Source of the DNA: Kuschelorhynchus macadamiae
Taxonomy: Eukaryota; Arthropoda; Insecta; Coleoptera; Curculionidae
NCBI GenBank assembly: GCA_030620095.1
Contig: JAUTXW010004485.1
Coordinates: forward strand, 72,501 to 136,500
Direction: 5' to 3'
DNA length: 64,000 bases
Shown one piece after another: positions 32,904-43,950 of this stretch (the stretch's first letter is position 1; every line of letters begins with the position of its first letter). The notes beneath the pieces are model-generated. The model had not been told where the DNA came from, searched no databases, and was given only the letters and a program-made list of their open reading frames with translations. The position numbers and the translations under genes are program-made.

Positions 32904-33132
32904 TCACACTTGGTTGCCCCCGTTGTCAAGTAAGCAATAGAGAGGGCTATAGGGAATAGGCCCTGTGTCTTTATTTATTACTTTCATAACACATTTGACT
33001 ATTTCTATACTCTCTAATGCATCCAATAATCTATTATTAGTTACATTTTTAATTAACTTAAGATTATTTATTCCTATTTGGTGTTCCAAAGCATATTGCG
33101 CAACGCTTGACTGTTCTGTTCTTCCGTATCTT
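32904..33132 (-). pseudogene. Penelope-like GIY-YIG endonuclease, C-terminal part
   Basis: Open on the minus strand from the transposon junction: IHLRYGRTEQSSVAQYALEH then QIGINNLKLIKNV, LDALESIEIVKCVMKV and PYSPLYCLLDNGGNQV with a stop at 32904. The AQYALEH and ESIEIVK segments carry the conserved His and Glu of Penelope-type GIY-YIG nucleases. Joined to 35771 onward across one AAAT, the frame is continuous. Confidence 0.75.
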
Positions 33133-33136
33133 AAAT

Positions 33137-35766
33137 GAATCGGTCATTTGAGAAACCCCGTAAGTCCATATTTTAGCCAAAATGACGTTTAAGCATTTTT
33201 GGAATTTTAGATTGTAGACGCATCGATCCACAAAGAAACCCCGCTTGTTGTCATAGCACTAACGGTCCAAATAAATATGAGCGTACGCGATTCCTTTGAG
33301 AAACCCCATAAGTCCAGGAGTTACGGTGTTTCTCAAATGAAAGCGCGCGCGATGTCCCCACCAGGTACGCTGTTGCTTATGTCTGTCGAAACCGTCAAAC
33401 GTCAGTCAGTATTGAGTAAAATAATCGTAAACAAGGCGGCTTGCTTTTATTATTATTTAGGAATAATTTATACTGGTTTTAATCACTTAATGCTAAAATA
33501 ATTTAGTGAATAAGATGTCTAGTGATAGTGGTACCGACGAAAGTGTTGAAAGGAGTCCAAGAAAAAAAAGAAAGGGTGTGAAAACAGTAGAGTACCAGTG
33601 CGAGAAAATAAAGAAATCCAGAGTGAAAAATGAGGAATACAAAAACTGGAGGGGCAATGTTGTTCAACCAACTCCCCATTTATATCCGTGCAAGTAAGTT
33701 TTAATATGCGTTATTAGTTTTATGTTCTATAGAAATAATTAATGTTTTTTTTCTAGCTGCAAAAAACAATGTATACCAAACTTGCTTACAATACAAGATG
33801 CTGAAATCGCTTATAATGGAATAACTTCATTGCAAACCAAGGACGAGCAAGATATTTTACTGCAAAACAACATAGATTTGACTGATATACAAAGGCGACG
33901 TTGCAGAAGAAACGAAGAAGCACCTCAGAGGAACACTTCATTCAGGTACCTATTTAGATAATACTAGAAGAAAATATAGGTAAGCTGACAAACGTTTTTT
34001 CTTTTTTAGATATTTTGTGAAAGTTCCAGGAAAGTCCCGAATTAATGTTTGTAAAAAAGCATTCCTTAGTGCCTATGGTGTTACCGATGATAGAACTCGA
34101 AGAATATGTAAACTTTCAGCCGCTGGCAGTACTCCCAAAGATAAGAGAGGTAAAAACACTCCCGGAAATGTAATGCCTGGACAAATTGTCCGAAAAATCG
34201 TGGATCATATTTCCTCATTTCCTACAAAAATTGCGCATTACACCACTCATGAAGTGCATTACCTTAACCCTCGTTTAAATGTTAAAATCATGTGGAATCT
34301 TTTTCTAGAAAAATACCCTGATTTAAAAAATATAGTCAAATACAAGTTTTACATGAAAATATTCAAGGAAAACTTTGATCTAAAGTTTCAGCAACCACAA
34401 GTCGACACATGTTGTACTTGTGAGGAGCTGTCAGTTAAAATCAAAAATCCCACTTTAAACGAAAATGCTAAGCGGGTAGCAATAGCTGAAAAGATGGTGC
34501 ATAATCGCCGAGCAAAGAAATTTTATTCCAAACTTAAAGAGATTCAGAAAAAATGTTCAGAAGATCAAACTGTTCTGGGTATTTGCATGGACTTTATGCA
34601 AAATTTGCAACTTCCTGTCATTCCAGTACAGGAATCATTTTATTTACGACAGCTAACAGTCGATGTTTTTAATATTCATGAGCTGCGAAATAATTCTTCT
34701 AGATTTTGCATATATCATGAAGGAGAGGCAAAAAAAGGTCCCGATGAAGTATGTTCCATGTTGCTGGATTATATTAATACAGAAATTGACTCATCTGTTA
34801 AAGAATTGCATGTATTCTCAGACGGAGCCTGGGGCCAGAACAAAAACCATGCTGTTGTTCGTATGATGATGGCTTTGCAATCGACTGGTAGGTTTGAACG
34901 AATTTTCCAATATTTTCCCGTGAGGGGTCACTCTTTCCTACCATGTGACAGAGACTTCAGTGTCGTAAAACGGAAAATTAAACGAAGAGATAGAATTTAC
35001 ACAATGAAGGAATATATTTCTTTGGTTGCAAATTCCTGTTCAACCCGTGGAAAATTCACTGTTAAACATCTACACACTCATGAGGTCCTAAGTTTTCAAA
35101 AATGGTGGCCAAAGTTTTTCAAGAAGAATGTACTATCTGACGAGTCTTATCAAAGAAAATTACCCAAAGAGCTAAAGCAGCCGTTCACTATCTCTAAATT
35201 CAATCAGTTTGACTATTGTGAAGACGGAGTGGTTGTAGCTCGAGACTTCATTGATGGATTGAAATTTCACACATTCTCATTGAAATTATTGGCGTCAACA
35301 AGGATTGTATTGCCCCAAGAGACACTGTATGTTGGTCGTGTTCCTATCAATGTGAACAAACTGAATGACGTTAAGAACCTGATGCAGTACATACCTCAAG
35401 ACGAAGAAGTACAACACTTCTATGCCGAATTGGCTCGCTGGCCTACTTTGTAGATTACCTTATAATAAATAAATGATATATTCAACAAAAATTTCAATAT
35501 TATTTTATTTATTTTAACCTCGATATTCTGAAAATTCTCGTTCATTTGAGAAATCCCGTATGTGTCCAAATTTCAAAAATTTTTTTGGAGTAAATTTTTG
35601 TTTTTTTTGGTATGCAATATGTTGCAACGAATTTTTAATTACAAATTCTTCAATAAACTACTTTTTAAAAAAAAATCTATTTATTATAACTTTTTGCAGA
35701 AAGTTATTTCCAGTTTTCCAAAAATTGTATTTTTTGGACTTACGGGGTTTCGCGAATGACCGATTC
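33137..35766 (+). mobile_element. Intact DNA transposon with 4-bp AAAT duplication (candidate Sola)
   Basis: Ends are GAATCGGTCATTTGAGAAAC continuing CCCGTAAGTCCA at 33137, and its complement ending at 35766, with a few mismatches. The tetranucleotide AAAT lies directly outside both ends (33133-33136, 35767-35770); removing the element plus one AAAT restores the interrupted Penelope-like reading frame. Subterminal copies of the terminal motif (TTTGAGAAACCCC variants) occur at 33296, 33340 (inverted) and 35544. A 4-bp duplication, DDD-type protein and these ends point to Sola, but that is inference. Confidence 0.85.
33515..35453 (+). CDS. Three-exon transposase-like gene, fully open (603 aa)
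   Basis: Exons 33515-33693, 33757-33945 and 34010-35453, with GT-AG introns of 63 and 64 bp; the joined length is 1812 bases (604 codons including the stop) with no interruption. Start is ATG 33515 (MSSDSGTDESVERSPRKKRK); a GTG in frame nine bases upstream is not used in animals. Features in order: a basic, probably nuclear-targeting N-terminus; a Cys cluster at the exon 1/2 join (PCNCKKQC); VCKKAFLSAYGVTDDRTRRI; a second Cys cluster DTCCTCEEL; candidate catalytic Asp residues in LGICMDFMQN, HVFSDGAWGQNKN and FLPCDRDFSVVK; a C-terminal HFYAELARWPTL. The layout (SDG-WGQN-N, then GHS-x4-CDRDF) matches transposon-derived proteins common in insects, possibly the DUF7869 group. It probably mobilises the element at 33137-35766. 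No damage seen. Confidence 0.85.
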
Positions 35767-35770
35767 AAAT

Positions 35771-36962
35771 GTGCCATGGGTTCTTTCAATCGAATGTTTA
35801 TGGAGCGTTTAGTTTGCCCAACATATTTTAGATCGCAGTCATTACAGCTAATTTCATAGATGCCACTCCTCTCCCTCAAGTCGACTTTGTCTTTGGGGTT
35901 TCCAAGGAGATTTTTCAAACTATTCTCCGTTTTGTAGGCTACTCTAAAACCTACGTTTTTAAATACTTTATCTAGACTTCTCGTATATCTGGGATCATAT
36001 GGGATTACTATGAACTTATTGGGAGCCTCAGGTGTATGAAGAGTAGTGGCATCTTTTAACATTTTCTTATGCTTATGTCTATTTACCAATTTATGTACAA
36101 AATTATCATTATATCCATTACTTTTAACTATATTTTTAATCTGATTCTTTTCGTTGTTGAAACGTTCTTTATTTAATGGAAAATTGACTAACGCGCGAAT
36201 TAAGAGAGTGTTAATAAAAAAAAAGCAATGGCCCATATCAGTTCCCTCTAGTTGTTTATAATACTAATTGTTGAACTGAACATTGAAACATTTTGAAATA
36301 TTGTACGTTGGTGGTCCAATAGGTGAAATAATAGGTGTCATGGACGTCCCAGGCTTATGGATTTTGGGAAGAAAATACAGTTTAGATAACTGTGGGTAAC
36401 TATGTGTTAGTTTGAATTTTAGTTTATCGGACACAAGGTTTTTACAATGTTTTAAGGTACTTTTTACTCCTGTTATCATTTTTGATAACGGGTTTTTCTC
36501 AAATTAATCGAAAGGACCAGTCTGAGTCTAGACCAAATTGTCTTCTCTTTCAAAATAATCTGGTTTGTCTAGTATAAAAACCTTATTTCCTTTGTTAGCT
36601 TTTAAATAACAACATTCTTTTTTCTTCAGTACCTGGATAACTTCAATATTTTTACGAGAAACATATTTTGACTTGTTGTTAACAACGTTCTTCGAGATTT
36701 GATTTCTGCAAGCCTCTCTAATGAATCCCTTAGTTGACTCTGGCACGTATTGAATGGAACTTTCGATATTCGCTATAATAGTTGGTAAACTATTTTTTAT
36801 TGGAGGCTCTGCAAAATTCAAACCTTTATTCAAAAGGGCAATTTCTCTGTTATAAAAGGACTGAGAAGAAAGGTTTTCTAGAATGTTCTCGACTTCCGAA
36901 GAAATGAATTTTTGTGGTTCCAACTTTCTCAGTTTGTTTTTAAGTGAACACATTTTCTTCAA
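35771..36962 (-). pseudogene. Penelope-like element: N-terminus, RT start and GIY-YIG half, RT palm deleted
   Basis: From 36962: MKKMCSLKNKLRKLE, SFYNREIALLNKGLNFAEPP and a VLKKKECCYLKANKGNKVFI then LDKPDYF block (the N-terminal Penelope domain), a frame break near 36520, LSKLYFLPKIHKPGTSMTP (about 36375-36325, RT block 2). The sequence then jumps at about 36260-36230 directly to FPLNKERFNNEKNQI (post-RT linker), so the palm with the YVDD motif is missing. It continues FIVIPYDPRYTRSLDKVF and RERSGIYEISCNDCDLKYVG then QTKRSINIRLKEPMAHLN, the GIY-YIG nuclease with its Gly-Ile-Tyr and Tyr-Val-Gly core. The DNA transposon cuts it after MAHLN at 35770. It cannot retrotranspose. Confidence 0.82.
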
Positions 36963-37059
36963 AAATTTAGCATCGATAACTACGAATATATTTCTTTGGA
37001 AATCTAATCATAACTCAAATTCTAAATTACTAAGCTTATAAGTGACTTTAAAACAAAAC

Positions 37060-37400
37060 AAAAGATCGAGATCCAGTCTCAAAGAAATCGAATTGTGTCT
37101 ACTGTATTCCTTGTAATAATTGTAATAAAAGAAAGATTGGTCAAATTTCCCAAAAATTTACCAAAAGAAATACATTACATTCCGCAAGATATTGACACAA
37201 AAAAAATCTTGCTGAGCATATAATTGATACTGGTCACACATGCAATTTTCAAGAAACTGAAATATTATACGTAGAAATTAATACAACCACGTTTTTAAAC
37301 ATGGCAGAAATTGCAAAAGTACCTTTGGCAATTAATAAAAAAACGGATATCGAAAATTTAGGTTCAATTTACTCTTATATTTTATTTTTCAACAAAATTT
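37060..37400 (+). pseudogene. Penelope-like retroelement, plus copy, GIY-YIG fragment
   Basis: Reads KDRDPVSKKSNCVYCIPCNN then CNKRKIGQISQKFTKRN (37066-37170), a frame change, then AEHIIDTGHTCNFQETEILY, FLNMAEIAKVPLAINKKTD and IENLGSIYSYIL up to about 37390. This is the GIY-YIG endonuclease C-terminus in the plus orientation, continuing the RT fragments at 28986 and 32091. The canonical GIY-YIG residues have decayed (CVYCIPC; KIGQIS). Confidence 0.75.
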
Positions 37401-37626
37401 TCCACTAATAATCTTATGATATAATTTTTCAAATATGAACATTCTCATAACTTTTAAATTTGAAATTTTCAATTTTTTCATCCTACTTCAGTAACAAAAA
37501 GACAATTGTCAGTTGATGTCTGATACCAAAATTGTATGTAGAAATATCTCATTCAAACAACCATTCTTCTCAAAATCCTTACAAGCATTTTTCTTATTTA
37601 TTATATATAACTCTAGAAACATATTA

Positions 37627-39404
37627 CACAGGCCAACACACATTTTGGTGCTTGCGATTTTTAAACTGTTCCTGGGTAATTTTTGGATGCAGAATCTAAA
37701 AGTGTTCTCAGATTTTGTCTATCAGATCTAGTTTTAAAAAAAATTGTGTATATATTTCACGTTATAACTGTTATAATATATAATATTACTATTGCAAAAA
37801 CTTAATTTACATAATTACATTAGTCACTAATCACATAAAAATTTTATTTTATACGACTTTCTAGAATGGAGTTTACTAGGGCAGTCTCGCTAAAGGCTCC
37901 AGCAGTAGTCCGTCATCATGTGGCTATCCCATCGTCCTTGATAACGATCTTCCATAGTTTTAATATCCTGATGGAATCTTTCCCCCTGTTCTTCACTACA
38001 ATCGCCTAAGTTTTCTGAAAAACGATCTAGGTGGTTGTGGAGGTAGTGAAATTTTATACTCATGTTACAGCCGAAAATATTAAAATTTGAAAGCACAGTT
38101 TCCACTAATTCTACGTAATTCTCTGCTTTATGATTGCCAAGAAAATTTTGTACTACTTGAACAAATGAACACCAAGCGTCAGATTCAGTCTCGTTCATTG
38201 ATGTGGTGAATTGTGAATCTTTAACAAGTTGCCTTATTTGAGGACCATCAAATATACCAGCTTTTAGTTTTTCCGTGCTAATGCCAGGAAATTTACGTGA
38301 CAAATACCCAAAACAATTTCCATCTCGATTTAAAGCCTTCACAAATTGCTTCATTAGGCCTAGCTTGATATGTAAGGGCGGAAGTAAGATTTTTTTCTCT
38401 TGAAACCTAATGTTCATTCATCACGTTTTGTTTTCCTTGAATCATGACATCTCTTGAAGGCCAGTTTTTGTTAACCCAGTGCTCATTTTTAGCTCTGCTG
38501 TCCCAAAGGCACAAAAAACGGTGATATTTTGTATAACCATTCTGCTGTCCAAGGAGGAAGTTAACCATTTTTAAATCAACACAAATTGCCCTCTGATGTT
38601 CTTCGTATTTAATTTTTCTCAAAACTAATGCAATTGTTTCATATTCTTCTTTCATGGTAGTAGAATGACCAATAAGAATTGAGCCATATTTGTTACCGTT
38701 ATGTAAAAGAACACATTTTAAACTACGTTTTGAACTGTCAATAAAAAAGCGCCAATCATCTAGAGTGTATTCAGGCAAACCCATTTTTTCTAAGAGCTCT
38801 TTTATATTGTTACAGAATACCAAGTCATTTTCCTGAGCGAAAAAAGGCAGCAGATCCTTATTTCTTTCACGATAAAATGTAATATTACTACCTGGACAAA
38901 GTAGATTTTTTTCTTTTAATCTGGATGCAAGTAATTCAGCGGATTCCTTTGAGAGATTCGGGTCTCTTATAAGATCTTTTAGTTCTTCTTGATTGAAACA
39001 CTGCGGAGTTGCTAAATTTGCTTCAAATTCGCTGTCGTTTTTTGATTGAATTTTTTGAACTTTGTCAGACGTTGATGTTTACGTATCATCTTCTGTCAGT
39101 TCGGGTAGACTGCTGAATGATGGAACGGGTATTGCGCTACAGGCTTTCTTGCAGAATCTAGATCAGGATATGTCCATTTGTGTCTATTGTTTCTATTTAT
39201 GCCTTTAATATTAACGAGACAAAAATAGCAGTCGTCATGATGGTTTCGCGGTTCTCTCCAAACCATCGGTACACCAAACTTTAGGAACTTCCTCTTTCCA
39301 GTTGTCGACTGTCGCAAATGTTCAACACATGTTTTACATATGAAATGTGGGGCCCAAGATCTATCTTGATCTCCTAAATGAACGCCAAAATAGGCAAGAC
39401 AAGC
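37627..39404 (-). pseudogene. CACTG-element transposase-like protein, copy 3, 5'-truncated
   Basis: Minus strand; shares most of its length with the 19161-20924 copy. It starts abruptly at about 39404 within RACLAYFGVHLGDQDRSWAP; the ATG and first Cys pair are missing. It keeps the Trp of SWAPH and an intact NHHDDCYFC block with Cys residues. After a frameshift near 39130 it is open for long stretches: WRFFIDSSKRSLKCVLLHNG, ICVDLKMVNFLLGQQNG, FLCLWDSRAKNEHW (38823-38407), then LLPPLHIKLGLMKQFVKALN to DYCWSL (38417-37890), stop, and the same C-terminus KSYKIKFLCD ending 37827. The 3' end CACAGGCCAACAC at 37627 is one base from the CACTGGCC terminus of the plus-strand element. It gives the clearest view of the protein's central domain. 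Confidence 0.75.
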
Positions 39405-40038
39405 TCACCTTAAAGGTTTTGCTACTGAAATTAACAATAAGGGAAATTTTAACTATGCCATACATAAAAATGGTTTTTAGTTTTTTACTCGAAATCCTTA
39501 CACCGCACAAAAAAAAGACAAGGGATCAAATTTGCTCCGAACTGAGTGGGGATTTTAGGAATGATTTTTGTTTTCAGAAAAAGCAGTAGAGTACCATTTT
39601 TTCTTTAAGAATATTCAATAAAAAATCCCGTACGGACCCCACTGATGAAAAATTAAAAAATGTTTCAAATCAAAAAATGCCTTTTGTTACTCCAAGACTG
39701 TTTACCAAATTTAATAACAATATCTCAAGTAATAAAAAAGTTATGACTAAAAAACAATTTTTTTCTTAAAACTTTAACACCCTGTATTTCGAAAACGAAG
39801 CATTTGCCGATATATGTTTATATAGAAAATTAGGGCTTATTTTGAATGTTGTTAAGGTTTGGACACTGCAATTCGGGACACCCTGTATGCCAAATTTACC
39901 CTTTTTTGTTATAAAAGGATTTTTTTTAAATGTAACTAGCACTTTTTAGGAAAATCAACAATTTTTGCAAAAATAAGGGTCTAATATCCTAACTTAATGT
40001 ATTACCTATTATTAAAATACATATACACAAAAGTTTAC

Positions 40039-40041
<3 letters not shown>
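39405..40041. other. Non-coding gap with mariner-type ends
   Basis: Two inverted mariner-type termini (CACCCTGTA ending near 39785 and GACACCCTGTA ending near 39894) mark decayed short elements. No gene. Confidence 0.45.

Positions 40042-40099
<58 letters not shown>
40042..40099. repeat. (AT)n microsatellite
   Basis: About 58 bp of uninterrupted alternating A and T. Confidence 0.95.
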
Positions 40100-40100
<1 letters not shown>

Positions 40101-41750
40101 CATATGTTGATTCTTAGATTTTCACGGATGATAAAAGACGATGTGTTCTTATTTCAGAAATATATCTCATCACTAATTTTGTGGCAGCATCTCAGTCTTT
40201 CATATCTGTGCCTGACAGGACTTTAATCAGAAGGAACAGGCCACTCTCTCGGCCGCCCTATACCTAGGATAAACATCCTGAGAGTTACATACGGGGTAGG
40301 TCCTAACCCTATGCGAACAATATATTCCTATAACAGAAACAATACATCAATAAAGTTAACAAACCACATTAAATGTACACTGACCATTGAAACCTAATTA
40401 TGATAACAGTTTATTTTTCAATACTTATACTTATTCATCATCGATATAATTCACACTTTTATATTTAATTGTCTTGCTAAATATCTTATTTACTTTTATT
40501 TTTCGTTTTACTGTTGTTTTAACCTTTTGATTTTCTCTGCTTAGGCTATATTATAACATTTTTTTATTAGTTTATAATCTTTCATTGTTTCATTTTTAAA
40601 ATTATATATATATTTTAATAGATTTAGATTTAAAACAGAGTAAATGTAATTTTTTCATTTTCTATTGATTTTTTAAACATATTATTAGATATTTGTTTTA
40701 CTCGACTGATAGATTTGTCCTTAGTTCATATTTGATTTTTGTGCAACATTTTAAGGTAGTCTGATAAATAGTTTTATGCAATGAATAGACATGTATAGAG
40801 ATAAAAATGCATACAAACCACCAAAAAATATTAATAATTAATTCCGATTTATTTTCATTTAAATGCCTGAGTTTGAACATTCGGTTTACGTTTGTTAACT
40901 TAAAAGTTAAGAAAACATTAAATATCTGACGAAAACCCACGGAAATGAGGCTTACTGCAAAACTATTCCAGGAATATTGCAATTCACCAAGAGGATAAAC
41001 TTTATGCCAATAATTCTGTGTCTTTCGACACATCACTTTATCAACATATTCCGTGGCTTCATGTGTATAATGAAGTTGGACGTAATACTCTGAATTACAG
41101 GAAGTTCGTAATTTTGATATTGCCTTATCAGCTTAGCTCTGGTCAGATTACTACAACGAACACATATTCAACACACTGGGAAGTTAGTTACAGCTATGTA
41201 TGTTAATAAGGATGTAAGTCATTATGTTCCTACACCGTATATTATTATGTGGAACTTGTCAGAGTGTGATGGTTAAGGCTAGCAATTACTTATGACTTAT
41301 AATTGGACGTAGTTATGCAAGAAGGAACTAAGCGACGAAAAGTAGATGTCGAGAAATTGAGGAGTATTTAATATAAATAAATCAGATAAGGAACAAAGCC
41401 TCCGGCCATATTTTATATCAGAAAGTGTGGTCTTTTTGGAACTATAATCATTTTGAAATTACTCTCAATAATTTTTAATATAATTACAATATTATTGAAG
41501 TAAAATATGTTGTAGCGCATAGTAATGCCGCGAGACGAGACTAAGAGTTTATCTGTCTCAACTTCAGCTAATCTGGTAAATTTTGGTCGAGACGAGGTCA
41601 AGACCTTGTCTCGTCTCGTTTTGACCTCTCCAATTTAAGTATATTAACTTATCTGGTTAAAGGTTCAATTAAGATAAAGTTTTAGATATAAACACTTACA
41701 GTTTTTCAGTAAACCACTCGCGTTTACAAGTTGATACTCTGTCGAAAATG
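40100..41750. other. Long non-coding gap
   Basis: AT-rich. A more GC-rich patch at 40180-40310 shows no tRNA or coding pattern. Open frames here are short and lack motifs. Confidence 0.45.
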
Positions 41751-42031
41751 CCTGGACGCTTTTCGGGAAATAGCGCGGTGGTGGTAAGTGCTATCGAAAA
41801 AAAGTTCAAATAAAACATATAGGGAACAAAATTGTACACATTTTTCGTCTGCGACCATTAGTAATTCCACAAGTTCGGAATTTCATTCAATTCTGTAATT
41901 TTTTTTTCTGAAAGGGTAATATTTTCTGAGTCTGAAGATGCCCGATTTGATTTATTTGATCTTATATAACAAATTGCACGATATTTTGAAGCGCGTGGCT
42001 ACATGCTCAAAGCAGTACTGCAGCGCTGATG

Positions 42032-43270
42032 TACAGGGTGTCCGGATTTGGTTACAAAAGCAGGGTATCTCGTTTATTTTTAAAGATAGAACCTTGCGGT
42101 TTTTACGAACCTGAGCTAATTTTTTGTGAAACTCATGAAGCCGTAAACAAAATTTTCATAGCCTTGTTCGTTTAGGAGATACAGGGCGAAATAGAAAATT
42201 TTGCATTATGGGACCCCCCTCGTATCTCGGTATCCTTTAACTTAACACAAAGACAAAAATTGCTGCTTATGCAGTTTTTTACGCTGGATCCAGTGGCGTA
42301 GTCATATTTTTCATTTGAGTTGTTATTTTTTAGATATGACCCAAATGAAAAGTTGTTTTTTTAAATGGGACACCCTGTATATTTGTCCAGAAATCGATTT
42401 GTCCTTTTAAAAGCTTCTCAAAAATATATAATAGTATGGGTCTATTTTAATAAACAACAACAAAAATCCTAATTTTTATAATTATCATCCCAAATTTTGC
42501 AGTAGGCCATGCAAAACCATGCCGTTTTCTTTTGTTTTCTTGGAAGCAAATGACATTTCCCAATTTTGTACGCGTATATAAAATATAGCGCTAGTTTTTT
42601 GTATTTATTTATTGTGTAAAAATATATTTGTATTATTATGGAAGAAAACCAAACTTTCGAACATTATGAAAAGGACGATATGTTAGCTTGTTTTATATTA
42701 AGTAATGAAAATGTTGAAGCGGCTTCTGAGATGTATTTTAACAGGTAAATAGTTAATTTTTAGGTATGTTGAAATACTATTGCTTAATTTTTATTTAGAT
42801 ATCCAGAAAAGAGGCAACCTAATATATCCACTTTTTATCGGATAAAAAAGAATTTACTTAATCACGGATCATTTATTAAACCTCGTACGAAAACATATAA
42901 TTGGGAGGCTGAGAAATTCTAAAAAAGCACAAACACCACCCATACAAATTACGGTTTTGGCTGCAATTGCAGAAAGATGCGATATGGTTAGAGATTTTAA
43001 AAGGAAGGTTATACGGAGCACAGTTATAAACTCTTGTAGGGCCAGTGAAAAGAGCATATGTGTCCTGGATTAGGAACACATATAAAATTTTATATATTTT
43101 AGAAGTTCAAGAAATTTTTCTAAAAAAGCACAAATACCACCCATTTTACAAATTTAGGCTCGTGCAGCACAGATTTATTACAGATTTCTTGCTATGGGGA
43201 TATCTGGGATGCTATGATAATGTCCAAGATTTCGAAAATTTTCGCTATTTACAAAATTCATTATTTTGAT
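42032..43270 (+). pseudogene. Mariner-like (DUF4817) element, 5' end and broken two-exon transposase
   Basis: A TACAGGGTGTCCGGATTTGG terminus lies at 42032, and an inverted CACCCTGTATA at about 42365. Exon 1 begins ATG 42638 (MEENQTFEHYEKDDMLACFI, then SNENVEAASEMYFN) and ends 42744. A 54-bp GT-AG phase-2 intron (42745-42798) follows, then exon 2 YPEKRQPNISTFYRIKKNLL with NHGSFIKPRTKTYNWEAEKF and a stop at about 42921. A further scrap near 43090-43265 reads FLKKHKYHPFYKFRLVQHRF, the second HTH linker of this family. The catalytic domain is missing. A 27-bp direct repeat (TCTAAAAAAGCACAAACACC at 42919, again at 43118) brackets the break. Confidence 0.75.
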
Positions 43271-43376
43271 TAAAACGAATACGAAAATTGCAGTCCTTGG
43301 TTACTGTAATTCTTATACGACAGTTGATTTTTGCTGAAAGGCTTGTTACATAATAATTTATTACTGTTTTTGGCGG

Positions 43377-43912
43377 TTATCTCGTCATTACTATTACCTC
43401 CGCCTTGCTTTTTTGATCGACGATAAGACCCATTTTTGAGTAAAAACCATTAACTATTTTCTTTCTTTCGTTCACCTTCTCTTTGGCCTCTATTCCTCTA
43501 ACCTGCCATCCTTGAATCTCAAGTTTATATGCAATATGTAACAAATATTTGTATGTGCTTATATCACAAATTCTTTTTTGCACTTTTTCTAAGTCGTTCA
43601 TATCTTTAGAACTAGCTTTGCAAACATTACATGACTGAGTACTTAAGGTATCTGTTAAAATATTAATAGTTTTACCATCTAACATTGTGCATATAGGAGT
43701 GTGCACCAATGTTATCTCATTAGTGCCTATAGAAACAATTGTGGGTAAAAGATATGAAATTTGATTTTGCACTATATTGAAAAAAAAAATGTTTTTTGAG
43801 TATATTGCTAAAACTATTATTGGCATTCTGCACAATTTTGTTCTCTACGTATTTTATTTTTAACTTTTTTTCGATAGCGCTTACTACAACGGCGGTATTT
43901 CTCGAAAAGTAT
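43377..43912 (-). pseudogene. Transib/RAG1-like transposase fragment, copy 2
   Basis: Minus strand: ISYLLPTIVSIGTNEITLVH then TPICTMLDGKTINILTDTLS, TQSCNVCKASSKDMNDLEKV (about 43755-43580), then KYLLHIAYKLEIQGWQVRG and FYSKMGLIVDQKSK. This holds the candidate second catalytic Asp (MLDGK) and the Cys-x2-Cys block. Only the middle third is present. The sequence is closer to the 49-51 kb copy than to the 22-24 kb copy. Confidence 0.68.
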
Positions 43913-43950
43913 CGCGTAGAAGTTGTCAGCCCCCACCCCTCAGACGGCAA

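Larger units (their letters stand above)
32690..36965 (-). mobile_element. Penelope-like retroelement, minus copy, split by a DNA transposon
   Basis: Minus-strand coding blocks at 36962-35771 and 33132-32904 belong to one element; the 33137-35766 transposon between them splits the GIY-YIG domain. A hammerhead-like motif lies beyond the stop at 32803-32845. The whole unit separates the RT part of the plus-strand Penelope-like element from its endonuclease part, so it inserted into that element. Outer boundaries are approximate. Confidence 0.7.
41757..43912. repeat. Inverted pair of ~85-bp repeats flanking decayed transposon pieces
   Basis: 41757-41842 (ACGCTTTTCGGGAAATAGCG, then GTAAGTGCTATCGAAAAAAA) is matched in inverted orientation by about 43828-43912. 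The right copy runs straight into the Transib-like fragment at 43377-43860, so the left copy is either a second Transib-like scrap in opposite orientation or the other end of a deletion derivative. Confidence 0.6.

Noticed and set aside
34663..34866. 67-codon frame inside the Sola-like gene
   Set aside because: Overlaps in another frame the continuous 603-residue gene, which has clear motifs.
40180..40310. GC-richer patch considered as a tRNA or small RNA gene
   Set aside because: No cloverleaf, A-box or B-box pattern could be found by eye.
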